A stretch of DNA of 9,041 bases from CAYTGR01 sp964437445 (GCA_964437445.1 CAYTGR010000097.1:1-9041), one strand, 5' to 3'. Shown: positions 1 through 5,145, counted from the first letter of the stretch. Made by a program: numbers and translations. Notes: generated from the sequence alone by a model not told the origin.

Positions 1-6
1 ATGGAA

Positions 7-66
7 CACCTCTTGCGATAGAACAAAGGTTCTATTTCATTATAGGGCCGTTTGGAGCCCTGTCAA
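7..66 (-). promoter_or_regulatory. Leftward promoter and ribosome binding site for a gene beyond the left edge
   Basis: Read on the minus strand, TTGACA (66-61) is followed after 16 bases by TATAAT (44-39), both perfect sigma-70-type hexamers. A Shine-Dalgarno-like AAGAGGTG lies at 14-7, and the strand then runs TTCCAT to the window edge. If the next base is G, an ATG sits four bases below that site. The 16-base spacer carries a GGGC/GCCC inverted repeat (45-48 and 57-60). The arrangement predicts a leftward gene starting at or just beyond base 1, divergent from the regulator gene. The gene itself is not visible. Confidence 0.6.
18..35. promoter_or_regulatory. Perfect 18-bp palindrome with GAAC-N4-GTTC core, LexA-like operator candidate
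   Basis: ATAGAAC-AAAG-GTTCTAT has perfect 7-base arms and a 4-base centre. It lies directly below the -10 box of the leftward promoter and covers its expected transcription start, which is a classic repressor position. The core GAAC-N4-GTTC is the shape of the LexA (DinR) box of Gram-positive bacteria. The centre AAAG does not fully match the usual RNRY. LexA control is therefore an inference; another dimeric repressor is possible. Confidence 0.45.
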
Positions 67-151
67 GCCCGGCAGAGAGACAAATACGTTTCAATTTCGG
101 GCCACTTTTAAAAGATTCCCCATGAACTGACGTTCACCAGCCGCGGGATGA

Positions 152-240
152 AAATGTGAGCGGTGAGCAGGAAACAGGATTTCTACCTGCTGCTCTCTGC
201 TCATTCCTTAACCGGTTTCTATTTTCAGAAGAGGGGATTT
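152..240 (+). repeat. Hairpin leader repeat, copy A
   Basis: This stretch is about 85% identical by eye to 3797-3886. It begins AAATGTGAGC, carries two imperfect inverted arms (158-171 and 186-202) and ends in a purine-rich GAGGGG. The core from 181 to 202 is identical in both copies. One difference, A to G at 162, keeps the arm pairing as G-U, which hints that the fold matters. Here the copy lies upstream of the promoter at 268-296, with no convincing gene directly behind it. In the second copy the same element provides the ribosome binding site of aguA. Confidence 0.75.
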
Positions 241-267
241 TGATGGTTATTTTACAGACTGCCCCTC

Positions 268-296
268 TTGACAAGGGGCAGGGGGTGTGCTATTAT
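268..296 (+). promoter_or_regulatory. Sigma-70-type promoter of the regulator gene
   Basis: TTGACA (268-273), a 17-base spacer and TATTAT (291-296) give a near-consensus promoter, with a start expected near 303 and a leader of about 38 bases before the ATG at 342. The -35 box lies in the loop of an inverted repeat, GCCCCT (261-266) and AGGGGC (274-279), so a protein bound there would cover it. It probably also serves the carbamoyltransferase and permease genes downstream. Confidence 0.7.
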
Positions 297-322
297 ATAA
301 GTACGTTTTAGGAATGCTATTA

Positions 323-335
323 TTCCGAATCGGAA
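323..335. promoter_or_regulatory. Palindrome in the regulator's leader, candidate autoregulatory operator
   Basis: TTCCGA-A-TCGGAA is a perfect inverted repeat with 6-base arms, six bases before the ATG at 342 and just below the expected transcription start. Lrp/AsnC proteins often repress their own gene from palindromes in this position, so autoregulation is a reasonable inference. The left arm can also pair with GGAAT at 311-315, and the right arm holds the only purine-rich stretch that could serve as the ribosome binding site. Confidence 0.4.
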
Positions 336-341
336 CTAAAA

Positions 342-893
342 ATGACCCAAATGAACAATCCCTTTGACGAATTGGACTATCGCATCATCCAGGAACTGCG
401 GCGAGATGCCCGCGCTTCCGCCTCCGACATCGCCCGCGCGGTGGGCGCGCATGAGCGCACCGTCCGCAAGCGGATTGACCGGCTGGTCGCGCTGGAGGCG
501 ATTCGCCTGACCGCCGTGGTCAACCCCCGGCCTTTTGGCTACACCACCGCTGCCGACATCTTCCTGGACGTAGACCCCGCGCATGAGGAAGAGGTCATCC
601 AGGCCCTCTTGCAGCGGCCGGAGATCTCCTACCTGGCCTACGGACAGGGCAACCGCGACATCTCCATTGAGGCGCGCTTCCAGGGCAGCGACGCGCTCCA
701 TGACTTCTTGCGCCATACGCTGCTGGCGCTCCCCGGCGTCAAGGTGACCGGCTACGCGCTCGTCCCGCGCGTCCTGCGCAACATTGATGAGTGGATGCCG
801 GCGGCGGAGGATTTTCAGCGAGTCAACGAAGAAGCGAGTCAACGAGGAAACGAGTCAGTGAATCAACAGGGATCAGGAAGCGGGGATCAGTGA
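342..893 (+). CDS. Lrp/AsnC-family transcriptional regulator
   Basis: A 183-residue DNA-binding regulator of the Lrp/AsnC (feast/famine) family, which senses amino acids or related small molecules. Residues 7-60 form the AsnC-type winged helix-turn-helix, opening FDELDYRIIQELRRDAR; the recognition helix falls near HERTVRKRIDRL (37-48). Residues 68-145 match the alpha-beta RAM ligand-binding and oligomerisation domain. A tail from about 159 is low-complexity and repeat-derived, making the protein some 20-25 residues longer than most of the family. The ATG at 342 is preferred because it precedes the whole first helix; a second ATG at 351 is possible and neither has a strong ribosome binding site. 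It is first in line before the carbamoyltransferase and transporter genes, so it most likely controls agmatine/arginine-related metabolism and itself. The ligand cannot be read from the sequence. Confidence 0.9.
   Translation: MTQMNNPFDELDYRIIQELRRDARASASDIARAVGAHERTVRKRIDRLVALEAIRLTAVVNPRPFGYTTAADIFLDVDPAHEEEVIQALLQRPEISYLAYGQGNRDISIEARFQGSDALHDFLRHTLLALPGVKVTGYALVPRVLRNIDEWMPAAEDFQRVNEEASQRGNESVNQQGSGSGDQ
819..866 (+). repeat. Three 16-bp tandem repeats inside the regulator's 3' end
   Basis: Units at 819-834, 835-850 and 851-866 all start CGAGTC. The first two differ at two bases (CGAGTCAACGAAGAAG against CGAGTCAACGAGGAAA); the third is more diverged. They encode the VNEEASQRGNESVN part of the regulator's tail. 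Because 16 is not a multiple of three, successive copies are read in different frames, so the peptide does not repeat. This fits intergenic repeat DNA taken into the gene rather than a selected protein repeat. Confidence 0.7.
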
Positions 894-952
894 AGACGTG
901 AAGCACGAAATGTGAGGCGGATATGGAGTGTGCTCACGCATCACGTTTCACG
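890..952. repeat. Inverted pair of GTGARRC-like heptamer clusters
   Basis: Forward heptamers (GTGAAGA at 890, GTGAAGC at 898, GTGAGGC at 912) face reversed ones (CTCACGC, GTTTCAC between 934 and 951). Bases 897-918 can pair imperfectly with 931-952, leaving a 12-base loop. A short T-rich stretch (955-961) follows, so the hairpin could act as a weak attenuator between the regulator and the carbamoyltransferase gene. The regulator's TGA stop (891-893) lies inside the first heptamer. Confidence 0.5.
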
Positions 953-981
953 CATTATTTTCAAGTTGAGGAGAAAGGACT

Positions 982-1989
982 ATGACGCTCAAACACTTTA
1001 TCACGGTACAGGATTTCACCAAAGAGGAGCTGTTGGACCTTATCCAGCTCTCCCGGCTGATCAAGGAGGCCGACCAACAGGGCTGCACGCCGCCCTTGCT
1101 GGAGGGCGCGTCGCTGGCGATGATTTTTGAGGAGCCTTCCACCCGCACGCGCGTTTCGTTTGAGGTGGCGATGACGGAGCTCGGCGGCCATGTGCTCTAC
1201 CTCAAGCCGGGTGAGATCCATCTGGGGGTGCGCGAGTCGCTGGCAGATACGGCGCGCGTCCTCTCGCGGATGTGCGATGCGATCTTTCTGCGCGCCCTCA
1301 AGCACGAGACAATGCTCGGTCTGGCGCAGTACGCCACCGTTCCGGTGATCAACGGTCTGACCGACTTCAACCATCCCACGCAGGTGATCTGCGACGTGAT
1401 GACGATGCTGGAGCATCAACCGGCCGGCAAGCGGCTGGAAGACCTGCACGTCACCTTTGTCGGCGACGCGACCAACGTCCTCAGCTCGCTCATGTTCATC
1501 ACCACGCGGTTGGGGATGCACTTCACGCACGCGGCGCCGGCCAAATATCAGCCGCCGGCCGAGTGGCGCGCGATGGCCGAGGCGAACTGCCGCACCTCCG
1601 GCGGCACGTTGACCATCACCGAGGATGTGCGGGCCGCCGTCCGGGAGGCCGATTTCATCTACACCGATCTCTGGTGGTGGGTGGGCCAGGAAGATCAGAT
1701 TCCAGAGCGGCGCGCCGCTTTCATGCCGACCTATCAAGTCAACCTGGAGCTGCTGCGGCAGGCCCCGGCGCACTGCAAAGTCATGCACTGCCTGCCGGCC
1801 TCGCGCGGGGTGGAAGCAACCGACGAAGTGCTGGATTCGCCCCAATCCATCATCTTTGACCAGGCCGAGAACCGTCTGCACGCCGAGAAGGGCATCCTGA
1901 CCTGGTTGATCTACCCGCGCCTGCCACGCCCCTCGGCCGAACTGAAGGCCTACCACCGGGGGCGGATTGAGGCGTTTCTGAAAAAATAA
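982..1989 (+). CDS. ptcA: Putrescine carbamoyltransferase (ornithine carbamoyltransferase-like)
   Basis: A 335-residue member of the aspartate/ornithine carbamoyltransferase family, likely a cytosolic trimer that phosphorolyses N-carbamoylputrescine to putrescine and carbamoyl phosphate. The carbamoyl-phosphate site is clear: STRTR (53-57), FLRALKHET (102-110), HPTQ (131-134) and HCLPASRG (269-276). Two things favour putrescine over ornithine. First, the ornithine-binding SMG loop is replaced (TDLWWWVGQED, 228-238). Second, about 25 residues (311-335) extend past the usual ornithine enzyme end, like the extra C-terminal helix of putrescine carbamoyltransferases. The agmatine deiminase and antiporter genes nearby support this. 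Ornithine carbamoyltransferase (argF/arcB) remains the main alternative. The start at 982 follows GAGGAGAAAGG (968-978). The gene ends 69 bases before the permease start. Confidence 0.8.
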   Translation: MTLKHFITVQDFTKEELLDLIQLSRLIKEADQQGCTPPLLEGASLAMIFEEPSTRTRVSFEVAMTELGGHVLYLKPGEIHLGVRESLADTARVLSRMCDAIFLRALKHETMLGLAQYATVPVINGLTDFNHPTQVICDVMTMLEHQPAGKRLEDLHVTFVGDATNVLSSLMFITTRLGMHFTHAAPAKYQPPAEWRAMAEANCRTSGGTLTITEDVRAAVREADFIYTDLWWWVGQEDQIPERRAAFMPTYQVNLELLRQAPAHCKVMHCLPASRGVEATDEVLDSPQSIIFDQAENRLHAEKGILTWLIYPRLPRPSAELKAYHRGRIEAFLKK

Positions 1990-1990
1990 G

Positions 1991-2023
1991 ACGCGTTGCG
2001 TAAAAACGGACTACGCAACACGT
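1991..2023. repeat. Intercistronic hairpin between carbamoyltransferase and permease genes
   Basis: ACGCGTTGCGT (1991-2001) and ACGCAACACGT (2013-2023) pair over 10 of 11 positions around an 11-base loop, directly after the carbamoyltransferase stop. No T-run follows, so it is more likely an mRNA processing or stability hairpin than a terminator. Its GCGT/ACGT units resemble the short repeats elsewhere in the locus. Confidence 0.55.
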
Positions 2024-2058
2024 AACAGACAGCCCACATGACACACAAGGAGCCTCCT

Positions 2059-3450
2059 ATGTCATCTTTACCGGCCCAATCGGGTGGTTTTAAGAAGGTC
2101 CTGCGGGGCCTGGATATGACGCTGTTCACCGTCTGCGCCATCCTGGTGATTGACACCTTAGCCCCCTCGGCGGCTATCGGCGCGCCGGCCATCTCATGGT
2201 GGATCATCACCTTAGTGCTCTTCTTCATCCCCTACGGGCTGATCACGGCCGAGCTCGGCACGACCTACCCGGAAGAGGGCGGCCTCTACGTCTGGATCAA
2301 ACGGGCCTTTGGCGAAAAGTGGGCCGCGCGCAGCACCTGGTTCTACTGGATCAACGTGGCGCTCTGGATGCCCTCGGTCTACATCCTGTTTGCCGGCATC
2401 TTTGCCCAGCTCTTCTACCCGGACCTGGGACTCTGGCCCAAGATCGCCATCGGGGTTGCAATGACCTGGATCACGGTCTGGATCGGGACGCTCTCGTTGG
2501 AGACCGGCAAGTGGTTCCCCAACCTCGGCGCGTTCCTCAAGGCGCTGCTGATGGTGGTGATCGGGCTGGCAGCGTTTGTCTACGCGGCGCGGCACGGCGT
2601 GGCGAACGACCTCTTGCTGCCGGCGCTGCTGCCCCGCTGGGACGCCGGCCTGGCCTTCCTGCCGGTCATCGTCTACAACTTTATGGGGTTTGAGCTGATG
2701 TCGGGCGCGGGCGAGGAGATGCAAAATCCCGGCCAGGATATTCCCCGCGCCATCATTATTTCCGGCGTGTTGATCGCCATCTTCTACTTGCTGGGGACTC
2801 TGGGGATGCTGATGGCGCTCCCACTGGAGCAGTTGGGTCTGGTCTCCGGCATCATTGATACGCTGCGCGTCCTCTTTGGGGAGACGGGCATAGGCGGCGT
2901 CCTGGTGACGGTGTTAGGCGTCGGCGCGCTCTATACCTTGCTGGCGAACATGGTGACCTGGACGATGGGCGCCAATCGCACAGCGGCTGAAGCAGCCAAC
3001 GAGGGCGAGCTGCCGGCCATCTTTGGGCGGCTCCACCCGGTGCACAAAACCCCGGTCAGCGCCTTTATCATCACCGGCGTCGTTTCCACCGTGGTGATTG
3101 TCCTCTACGGCTTCCTGGCCGCCAGCGCCGAAGAGCTCTTCTGGACCCTGTTCGCCTTCAGTTCCATCATCTTCCTGCTGCCCTACCTGGCGCTCTTCCC
3201 GGCGTTCCTGAAGCTGCGGCACAGCGATCCGGCCACGCCGCGCCCCTACCGCCTGCCCGGTGGGAACGTGCTGGCCTGGATTGCAGCCATCCTGTGCGAG
3301 ATCTTCATCATCCAGGCGATTGTCTTCTTCGTCTGGGTGCCGGGCGAGCCGATAGATTGGGCCTACGCCGGGCCGGTGCTGATCGGCGTGCTTATCACTA
3401 TCGTCATCGGCGAGGGGCTGTTGCTGCTTGCCAGGGCCAGCCGGGCGTGA
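2059..3450 (+). CDS. APC-superfamily amino acid/amine antiporter, probably agmatine:putrescine exchanger
   Basis: A 463-residue inner-membrane transporter with about 12 hydrophobic helices, of the APC superfamily and closest in style to glutamate/GABA and agmatine/putrescine antiporters. The family signature in the TM2-TM3 region is clear: ITAELGTTYPEEGGLYVW, near residues 67-84. The start at 2059 is chosen over an in-frame ATG at 2038 because AAGGAG (2047-2052) sits six bases before it and because the shorter protein starts like family members. It lies between the carbamoyltransferase and agmatine deiminase genes. The likely job is therefore uptake of agmatine in exchange for putrescine (AguD role), although substrate cannot be proven from sequence; a general amino acid permease is the alternative. 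Its TGA stop (3448-3450) is part of the first unit of a heptamer array. Confidence 0.85.
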   Translation: MSSLPAQSGGFKKVLRGLDMTLFTVCAILVIDTLAPSAAIGAPAISWWIITLVLFFIPYGLITAELGTTYPEEGGLYVWIKRAFGEKWAARSTWFYWINVALWMPSVYILFAGIFAQLFYPDLGLWPKIAIGVAMTWITVWIGTLSLETGKWFPNLGAFLKALLMVVIGLAAFVYAARHGVANDLLLPALLPRWDAGLAFLPVIVYNFMGFELMSGAGEEMQNPGQDIPRAIIISGVLIAIFYLLGTLGMLMALPLEQLGLVSGIIDTLRVLFGETGIGGVLVTVLGVGALYTLLANMVTWTMGANRTAAEAANEGELPAIFGRLHPVHKTPVSAFIITGVVSTVVIVLYGFLAASAEELFWTLFAFSSIIFLLPYLALFPAFLKLRHSDPATPRPYRLPGGNVLAWIAAILCEIFIIQAIVFFVWVPGEPIDWAYAGPVLIGVLITIVIGEGLLLLARASRA

Positions 3451-3537
3451 AGCGTGAAACGTGAGGCGTGAGACGTGAGGCGTGAGACGTGAAACGTGAG
3501 GCGTGAAACGTGAAGCGTGAGACGTGAGGCGTGAAAC
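3447..3537 (+). repeat. Array of 13 GTGARRC heptamers
   Basis: Thirteen uninterrupted 7-base units run from 3447 to 3537. Each is GTGA, two purines, C. Only positions five and six vary, and all four purine pairs occur (AG, AA, GG, GA, GG, GA, AA, GG, AA, AG, GA, GG, AA). The first unit supplies the TGA stop of the permease gene. The period of seven puts a TGA into each forward frame every 21 bases, whereas the reverse strand stays open. The function is unknown. Confidence 0.95.
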
Positions 3538-3558
3538 GTTGGGATGAAAATCAGGTTC

Positions 3559-3596
3559 GTAGTGACGCGCTTTAGGCTTGTAGTGACGCGCTTTAG
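3559..3596 (+). repeat. Direct repeat GTAGTGACGCGCTTTAG, two perfect copies
   Basis: The 17-base sequence occurs at 3559-3575 and 3580-3596, separated by GCTT. A shortened relative is at 3669-3684 and a one-base variant at 3688-3704. The unit looks like one arm of a REP-like palindrome, which is complete at 3688-3737. Flanked by tandem repeats in an intergenic space, this suggests repeated insertion or duplication of a small palindromic element. Confidence 0.75.
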
Positions 3597-3619
3597 CGCG
3601 GCAGAATGGCACTCAAGTT

Positions 3620-3667
3620 AGCGTCTCAGCGTTTCAGCGTTTCAGCGTTTCAGCGTCTTAGCGTGTT
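3620..3667 (+). repeat. Six tandem octamers, AGCGTTTC type
   Basis: Units are AGCGTCTC, AGCGTTTC three times, AGCGTCTT and AGCGTGTT. The period is eight, against seven in the neighbouring array. The octamer core GCGTTTCA resembles the complement of the heptamer (GYYTCAC), so it may be a reversed relative with one added base. Confidence 0.8.
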
Positions 3668-3685
3668 GGTAGTGACGCTTTATGC

Positions 3686-3739
3686 TTGTAGTGACGCGCT
3701 TGAGCGCGGCTCAGACGGCGCTGAAGCGCCTGACTACAG
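3686..3739. repeat. REP-like palindromic element
   Basis: The outer arms GTAGT (3688-3692) and ACTAC (3733-3737) enclose two smaller palindromes, GCGCTTGAGCGC (3696-3707) and GGCGCTGAAGCGCC (3717-3730). The element can fold as one long imperfect hairpin or as two short ones. Paired hairpins between short complementary ends are typical of REP/BIME-like elements, some of which depend on a REP-associated transposase. No such transposase is in the window. Confidence 0.6.
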
Positions 3740-3764
3740 AAGAGCGTTATTTTCATGAGGAGAT

Positions 3765-3792
3765 TTCACCCTTCCGCCTTCATCCTTCATCC
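3765..3792 (+). repeat. Pyrimidine-rich heptamers, TTCATCC type
   Basis: Four 7-base units, TTCACCC, TTCCGCC, TTCATCC and TTCATCC, lie directly before the leader repeat of aguA. They are a second heptamer family in this 437-base space, with strong strand asymmetry. No protein-binding site is recognised. Confidence 0.6.
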
Positions 3793-3796
3793 TTTC

Positions 3797-3886
3797 AAAT
3801 GTGAGCAGTGAGCAGGAAACGGGAACTTCTACCTGCTGCTCTCTGCTCTCTACTTAAACTGGTTTCTATATTTCAGAGGAGGGACT
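3797..3886 (+). repeat. Hairpin leader repeat, copy B, directly in front of aguA
   Basis: Second copy of the element at 152-240. Arms GAGCAGTGAGCAGG (3803-3816) and CCTGCTGCTCTCTGCTC (3832-3848) form a strong bulged hairpin. The element ends in GAGGAGGGA (3876-3884), which is the ribosome binding site for the aguA ATG at 3888. It is therefore probably part of the aguA 5' leader. No convincing -35 box was found with the TATATT at 3867-3872. Transcription probably starts further upstream or runs through from the permease gene. Confidence 0.75.
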
Positions 3887-3887
3887 T

Positions 3888-4982
3888 ATGAGCCAAACTT
3901 TGAACACCACGCCCCGCACCGACGGTTTTCGGATGCCGGGGGAGTTTGAACCTCAAACGCAGGTCTGGATGCTCTGGCCGGAGCGGCCCGATAACTGGCG
4001 GCTGGGCGCCAAGCCCGCGCAACGTGCTTTCACTGCCGTCGCCACGGCCATTGCGCAGTTCACGCCGGTGACCATGGGCGTTTCGGCGGCGCAGTTCCGT
4101 AACGCGCGCCAGCTGCTTCCGCCCCAGGTGCGGGTAGTGGAACTTTCGTACAATGATTCCTGGATGCGCGACTGTGGCCCGACCTTCGTGGTCAACGGCC
4201 AGGGCGAGCTCCGCCTGGTAGATTGGCAGTTCAACGCCTGGGGCGGCTTGACCGGGGGGCTTTACTTCCCCTGGGACCTGGACGACCTGGTGCCGCTCAA
4301 GGTGGCCGAATTAGAGCGCGTGGACCGCTACCGGGCTCCCCTGGTCCTGGAAGGTGGCTCCATCCATGTGGATGGGCAGGGGACGCTCCTGACTACGGAG
4401 GAATGCCTGCTCAATCCCAACCGCAATCCCGACCTGAGCCGGGAGGAGATTGAGGCGTACCTGGCGGAGTATCTCAACGTCAGCCGGTTTATCTGGCTGC
4501 CCCGGGGCGTCTACCACGACGAGACCAACGGCCACGTGGATAACATCGCCTGCTTCATCCGCCCCGGCGTGGTGGCGCTGACCTGGACCGACGACCGAAG
4601 CGATCCGCAATACGAGATCTCCGCCGAAGCGTATGAGACCCTGTGCGAGGCGACCGACGCGCAAGGCCGCCGGCTGGAAGTCCACAAAATCCACCAGCCC
4701 GATCCGGTGCTGATCACCGCTGCGGAGGCCGAAGGAGTGGATGCGGTGGACGGCACCTATCCGCGCCAGGCTGGCGACCGGATGGCGGCGTCGTACATCA
4801 ATTTCCTCATCACCAACGGCGGTGTCATCGTCCCCACCTTTGACGATCCGCACGACGCCCCGGCGTTGGCGCAGTTGCAGGCGCTCTTCCCGGAGCGGCG
4901 CGTGGTGGGCGTCCCGGCGCGCGAGATCCTGCTGGGCGGCGGGAACATCCACTGCATCACGCAACAGCAGCCGCGCGGGTAA
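3888..4982 (+). CDS. aguA: Agmatine deiminase (agmatine iminohydrolase)
   Basis: A 364-residue cytosolic enzyme of the guanidino-group-modifying (PAD-like) superfamily that hydrolyses agmatine to N-carbamoylputrescine and ammonia. All expected active-site residues are present: Asp95 in NDSWMRDCGPTF (89-100), Glu155 in LEGGSIHVDG (154-163), His216 and Asp218 in DETNGHVDNIACF (211-223), and the nucleophile Cys356 in GGGNIHCITQQQP (350-362). Length and spacing match bacterial agmatine deiminases to within one or two residues. The ATG at 3888 follows GAGGAGGGA at close spacing. It lies downstream of the permease gene across a 437-base repeat-filled space, so it may be transcribed separately. An intrinsic terminator follows 20 bases after the stop. 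Its product is the substrate of the carbamoyltransferase at 982-1989. No defect was seen. Confidence 0.96.
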   Translation: MSQTLNTTPRTDGFRMPGEFEPQTQVWMLWPERPDNWRLGAKPAQRAFTAVATAIAQFTPVTMGVSAAQFRNARQLLPPQVRVVELSYNDSWMRDCGPTFVVNGQGELRLVDWQFNAWGGLTGGLYFPWDLDDLVPLKVAELERVDRYRAPLVLEGGSIHVDGQGTLLTTEECLLNPNRNPDLSREEIEAYLAEYLNVSRFIWLPRGVYHDETNGHVDNIACFIRPGVVALTWTDDRSDPQYEISAEAYETLCEATDAQGRRLEVHKIHQPDPVLITAAEAEGVDAVDGTYPRQAGDRMAASYINFLITNGGVIVPTFDDPHDAPALAQLQALFPERRVVGVPAREILLGGGNIHCITQQQPRG

Positions 4983-5002
4983 GGCCGGCGTGGGGGGAGG
5001 GC

Positions 5003-5037
5003 AAATCGGCGGGTCGTTATGGCCCGCCGATTTTGTT
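5003..5037 (+). terminator. Intrinsic terminator after aguA
   Basis: AAATCGGCGGG (5003-5013) pairs perfectly with CCCGCCGATTT (5023-5033) around a 9-base loop, and the stem runs into TTTTGTTG. An 11-bp GC-rich stem with a short U-rich tail right after aguA marks the end of the agmatine locus. A second, much weaker candidate follows at 5097-5115: a 4-bp CTCA/TGAG stem followed by seven T. Confidence 0.8.
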
Positions 5038-5145
5038 GCCGGCAGGTCCTTATGAGACTGTCGAGGGCACGGAGCAGGACCAGAAAACTTTGTGCTCTCA
5101 GCGGTGAGTTTTTTTCGGGGCAATTTTGCATGAGTCTGGTCGGTT

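Noticed and set aside
243..311. 22-codon ORF starting ATGGTT behind GAGGGG of the first leader repeat
   Set aside because: It overlaps both promoter hexamers at 268-296, has no family resemblance, and the first part of the codon run coincides with the inverted repeat. Kept only as a remark.
961..1956. 331-codon open frame on the minus strand opposite the carbamoyltransferase
   Set aside because: It is the antisense of a gene with full family motifs, is arginine/histidine-rich in the way GC-rich shadow frames are, and has no recognisable domain.
2047..2058. AGGAG-C-CTCCT palindrome at the permease ribosome binding site
   Set aside because: The 1-base centre is too small for an RNA hairpin, and it is explained by the ribosome binding site itself.
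2914..3612. 232-codon minus-strand open frame with a repeating SRLTPHV-like peptide
   Set aside because: The peptide repeat is simply the reverse reading of the GTGARRC array, which has no stops on that strand; the remainder is antisense to the permease.
3447..3667. CRISPR array
   Set aside because: Units of seven or eight bases are directly adjacent with no unique spacers, and no cas genes are present.
3867..3872. TATATT as a -10 box for aguA
   Set aside because: No acceptable -35 hexamer 16-18 bases upstream, and the start would leave almost no leader before the ATG.
5045..5081. Inverted repeat GGTCCT/AGGACC after aguA
   Set aside because: Only six pairs across a 25-base loop and no T-run; the stem at 5003-5033 is a far better terminator.
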